Part shown: piece by piece, positions 63,105 through 64,000 of the stretch
Layout of the letters: each line of letters opens with the position of its first letter
Position numbering within the stretch: position 1 is the first letter of the stretch
Assembly: GCF_037975245.1 (NCBI RefSeq)
Contig: NC_092565.1
Location: 12,394,499-12,458,498 of the forward strand
DNA from: Apostichopus japonicus
Taxonomy: Eukaryota; Echinodermata; Holothuroidea; Aspidochirotida; Stichopodidae
Direction: 5' to 3'
DNA: 64,000 bases
Made by a program: the position numbers and the translations under genes
Notes under the pieces: generated by a model
What the model was told of the DNA's origin: nothing
What the model saw: only the letters and a program-made list of their open reading frames with translations
Database searches by the model: none

Positions 63105-63237
63105 GTTAGTACATTAAGGAAACACTACAATGCATTTAATAAACAGGATAAGATTAGTACATTAAGGCAATGCGCTGATGCATTTAATAAACAGGATAAG
63201 GTTAGTACATTAAGGAAACACTACAATGCATTTAATG
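63094..63237 (+). repeat. Three 48-bp units spanning a DHX34 exon/intron junction
   Basis: Units at 63094-63141, 63142-63189 and 63190-63237. Unit 1 contains the true exon end (AACAGGATAAG, end 63104) and donor GTTAGT. Unit 3 is identical but for its last base. Unit 2 is more diverged and reads GATAAGATTAGT, so its donor is lost. The unit is 16 codons and all three are open in the gene's frame. Confidence 0.95.
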
Positions 63238-63805
63238 AACAATGTTACGAATAGGAAAGCAAATTTTATCAAAGAAGAGTGACTAGCTTCTGCAGGTATA
63301 ATGTAGCCAAGGATGGAAAGTGGAGGCAATAGGCAATCCTGTACACCTGAATTAAATCTCCTCACAAGCTTCAAACTTCCAGGGTGGTGAGACTGTAGGC
63401 AGCATTGTCAATATATATATCCTCACTTTGAGGAATGTATTAATGTATTGGTTCACACAGATCTAATATCCTCTATTTATGGTTGTGATTTACAAACAGA
63501 TAATACACATGTTGCATGTTGCATACATTGTTAATTACACTGTGACTGGAGCTCTTAGATCTTTTAGCATAATCTAATTTCTACCGTAAAGGACTTCACG
63601 TCGTTATCTTCAAAAGTATTACAGGATAAGTCATTGCAGTGGCTTTTCTCTGTCCATTGTTGCAGCTAACTATTAGGAAATTCGTTTAACTTGAGAGAGA
63701 AGAAAGACAAATGCTTTTAAGTACTTCAGTTAGTTCCTTTTTGTTCATAGAGCTAACTTAACTAAACTTAACTGATTTTATTCAAAGATGTGTGATGAAG
63801 ATGTG
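63238..63805. other. DHX34 intron, nothing recognised
   Basis: AT-rich sequence after the 48-bp repeat. I see no exon corresponding to the next DHX34 segment (human [20 protein letters not shown]), so the intron continues out of the window. Confidence 0.5.
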
Positions 63806-64000
63806 TTGATATTATAATAATTTGTGTATCCCTAGAATTGTGTAATGGTCTGCATACTTTTAGAGCTGTATTGATAGTAATGATATGTTTATCCCTAGTA
63901 ATGTGTAATGGTCTGCATACTTTTATCGCGCTATTGATATTATAATGATATGTGTATCCGTAGGATTGTGTAATGGTCTGCATACTTTTAGAGCGCTATT
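63806..64000 (+). repeat. 64-bp tandem repeat running off the window end
   Basis: GTGTAATGGTCTGCATACTT recurs at 63840, 63903 and 63968, each preceded by a TTGATA...TGTATCC segment; spacing 63-65 bases. Three units are seen and the array continues past the edge. Confidence 0.9.

Overview
This is an animal nuclear sequence: AT-rich, with many introns that have GT/AG borders, and dense short repeats. No bacterial-type operon, rRNA, CRISPR array or virus-like element was recognised. Translated exons of four housekeeping genes can be aligned from memory to their human counterparts almost without gaps. The protein similarity and the repeat style suggest a marine invertebrate deuterostome, perhaps an echinoderm. 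That placement is inference; the sequence does not prove it.

Layout, left to right. (1) 149-442, minus strand: a likely first coding exon of an unrecognised membrane protein. (2) 1280-9074, plus: the last seven coding exons of cytosolic aspartate aminotransferase (GOT1); its 5' exons lie left of the window. (3) 11261-11422: an orphan possible terminal exon. (4) 13348-14528, plus, and 16898-18400, minus: two convergent long open frames for unrecognised, disordered, basic/serine-rich proteins. (5) 18.4-27.6 kb: a gene-poor stretch with a DNA transposon that carries a second insertion, a TTAA-type MITE, a small TATA/octamer-headed open frame and a degenerate periodic repeat. (6) 27741-46332, plus: the complete RNA polymerase II subunit RPB2 gene (POLR2B), 24 coding exons and 1188 residues by my count. 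(7) 49118-54406, minus: the complete succinyl-CoA ligase alpha gene (SUCLG1), 8 exons and 325 residues. (8) 55913 to beyond the right edge, plus: the 5' half of DHX34, a DEAH-box NMD helicase, head to head with SUCLG1.

GOT1 and SUCLG1 serve central metabolism (malate-aspartate exchange; the substrate-level phosphorylation step of the TCA cycle), POLR2B serves transcription and DHX34 RNA surveillance. They are neighbours, not a functional cluster.

The most striking pattern is small tandem duplications lying exactly on coding borders. These are a duplicated 3' splice site in POLR2B that opens a 38-codon in-frame extension, a triplicated exon end in POLR2B whose extra copies lost their donors, a triplicated 48-bp exon/intron junction in DHX34 that stays in frame, and a duplicated stop-codon block in GOT1. 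These are natural test cases for splice-site birth and death.
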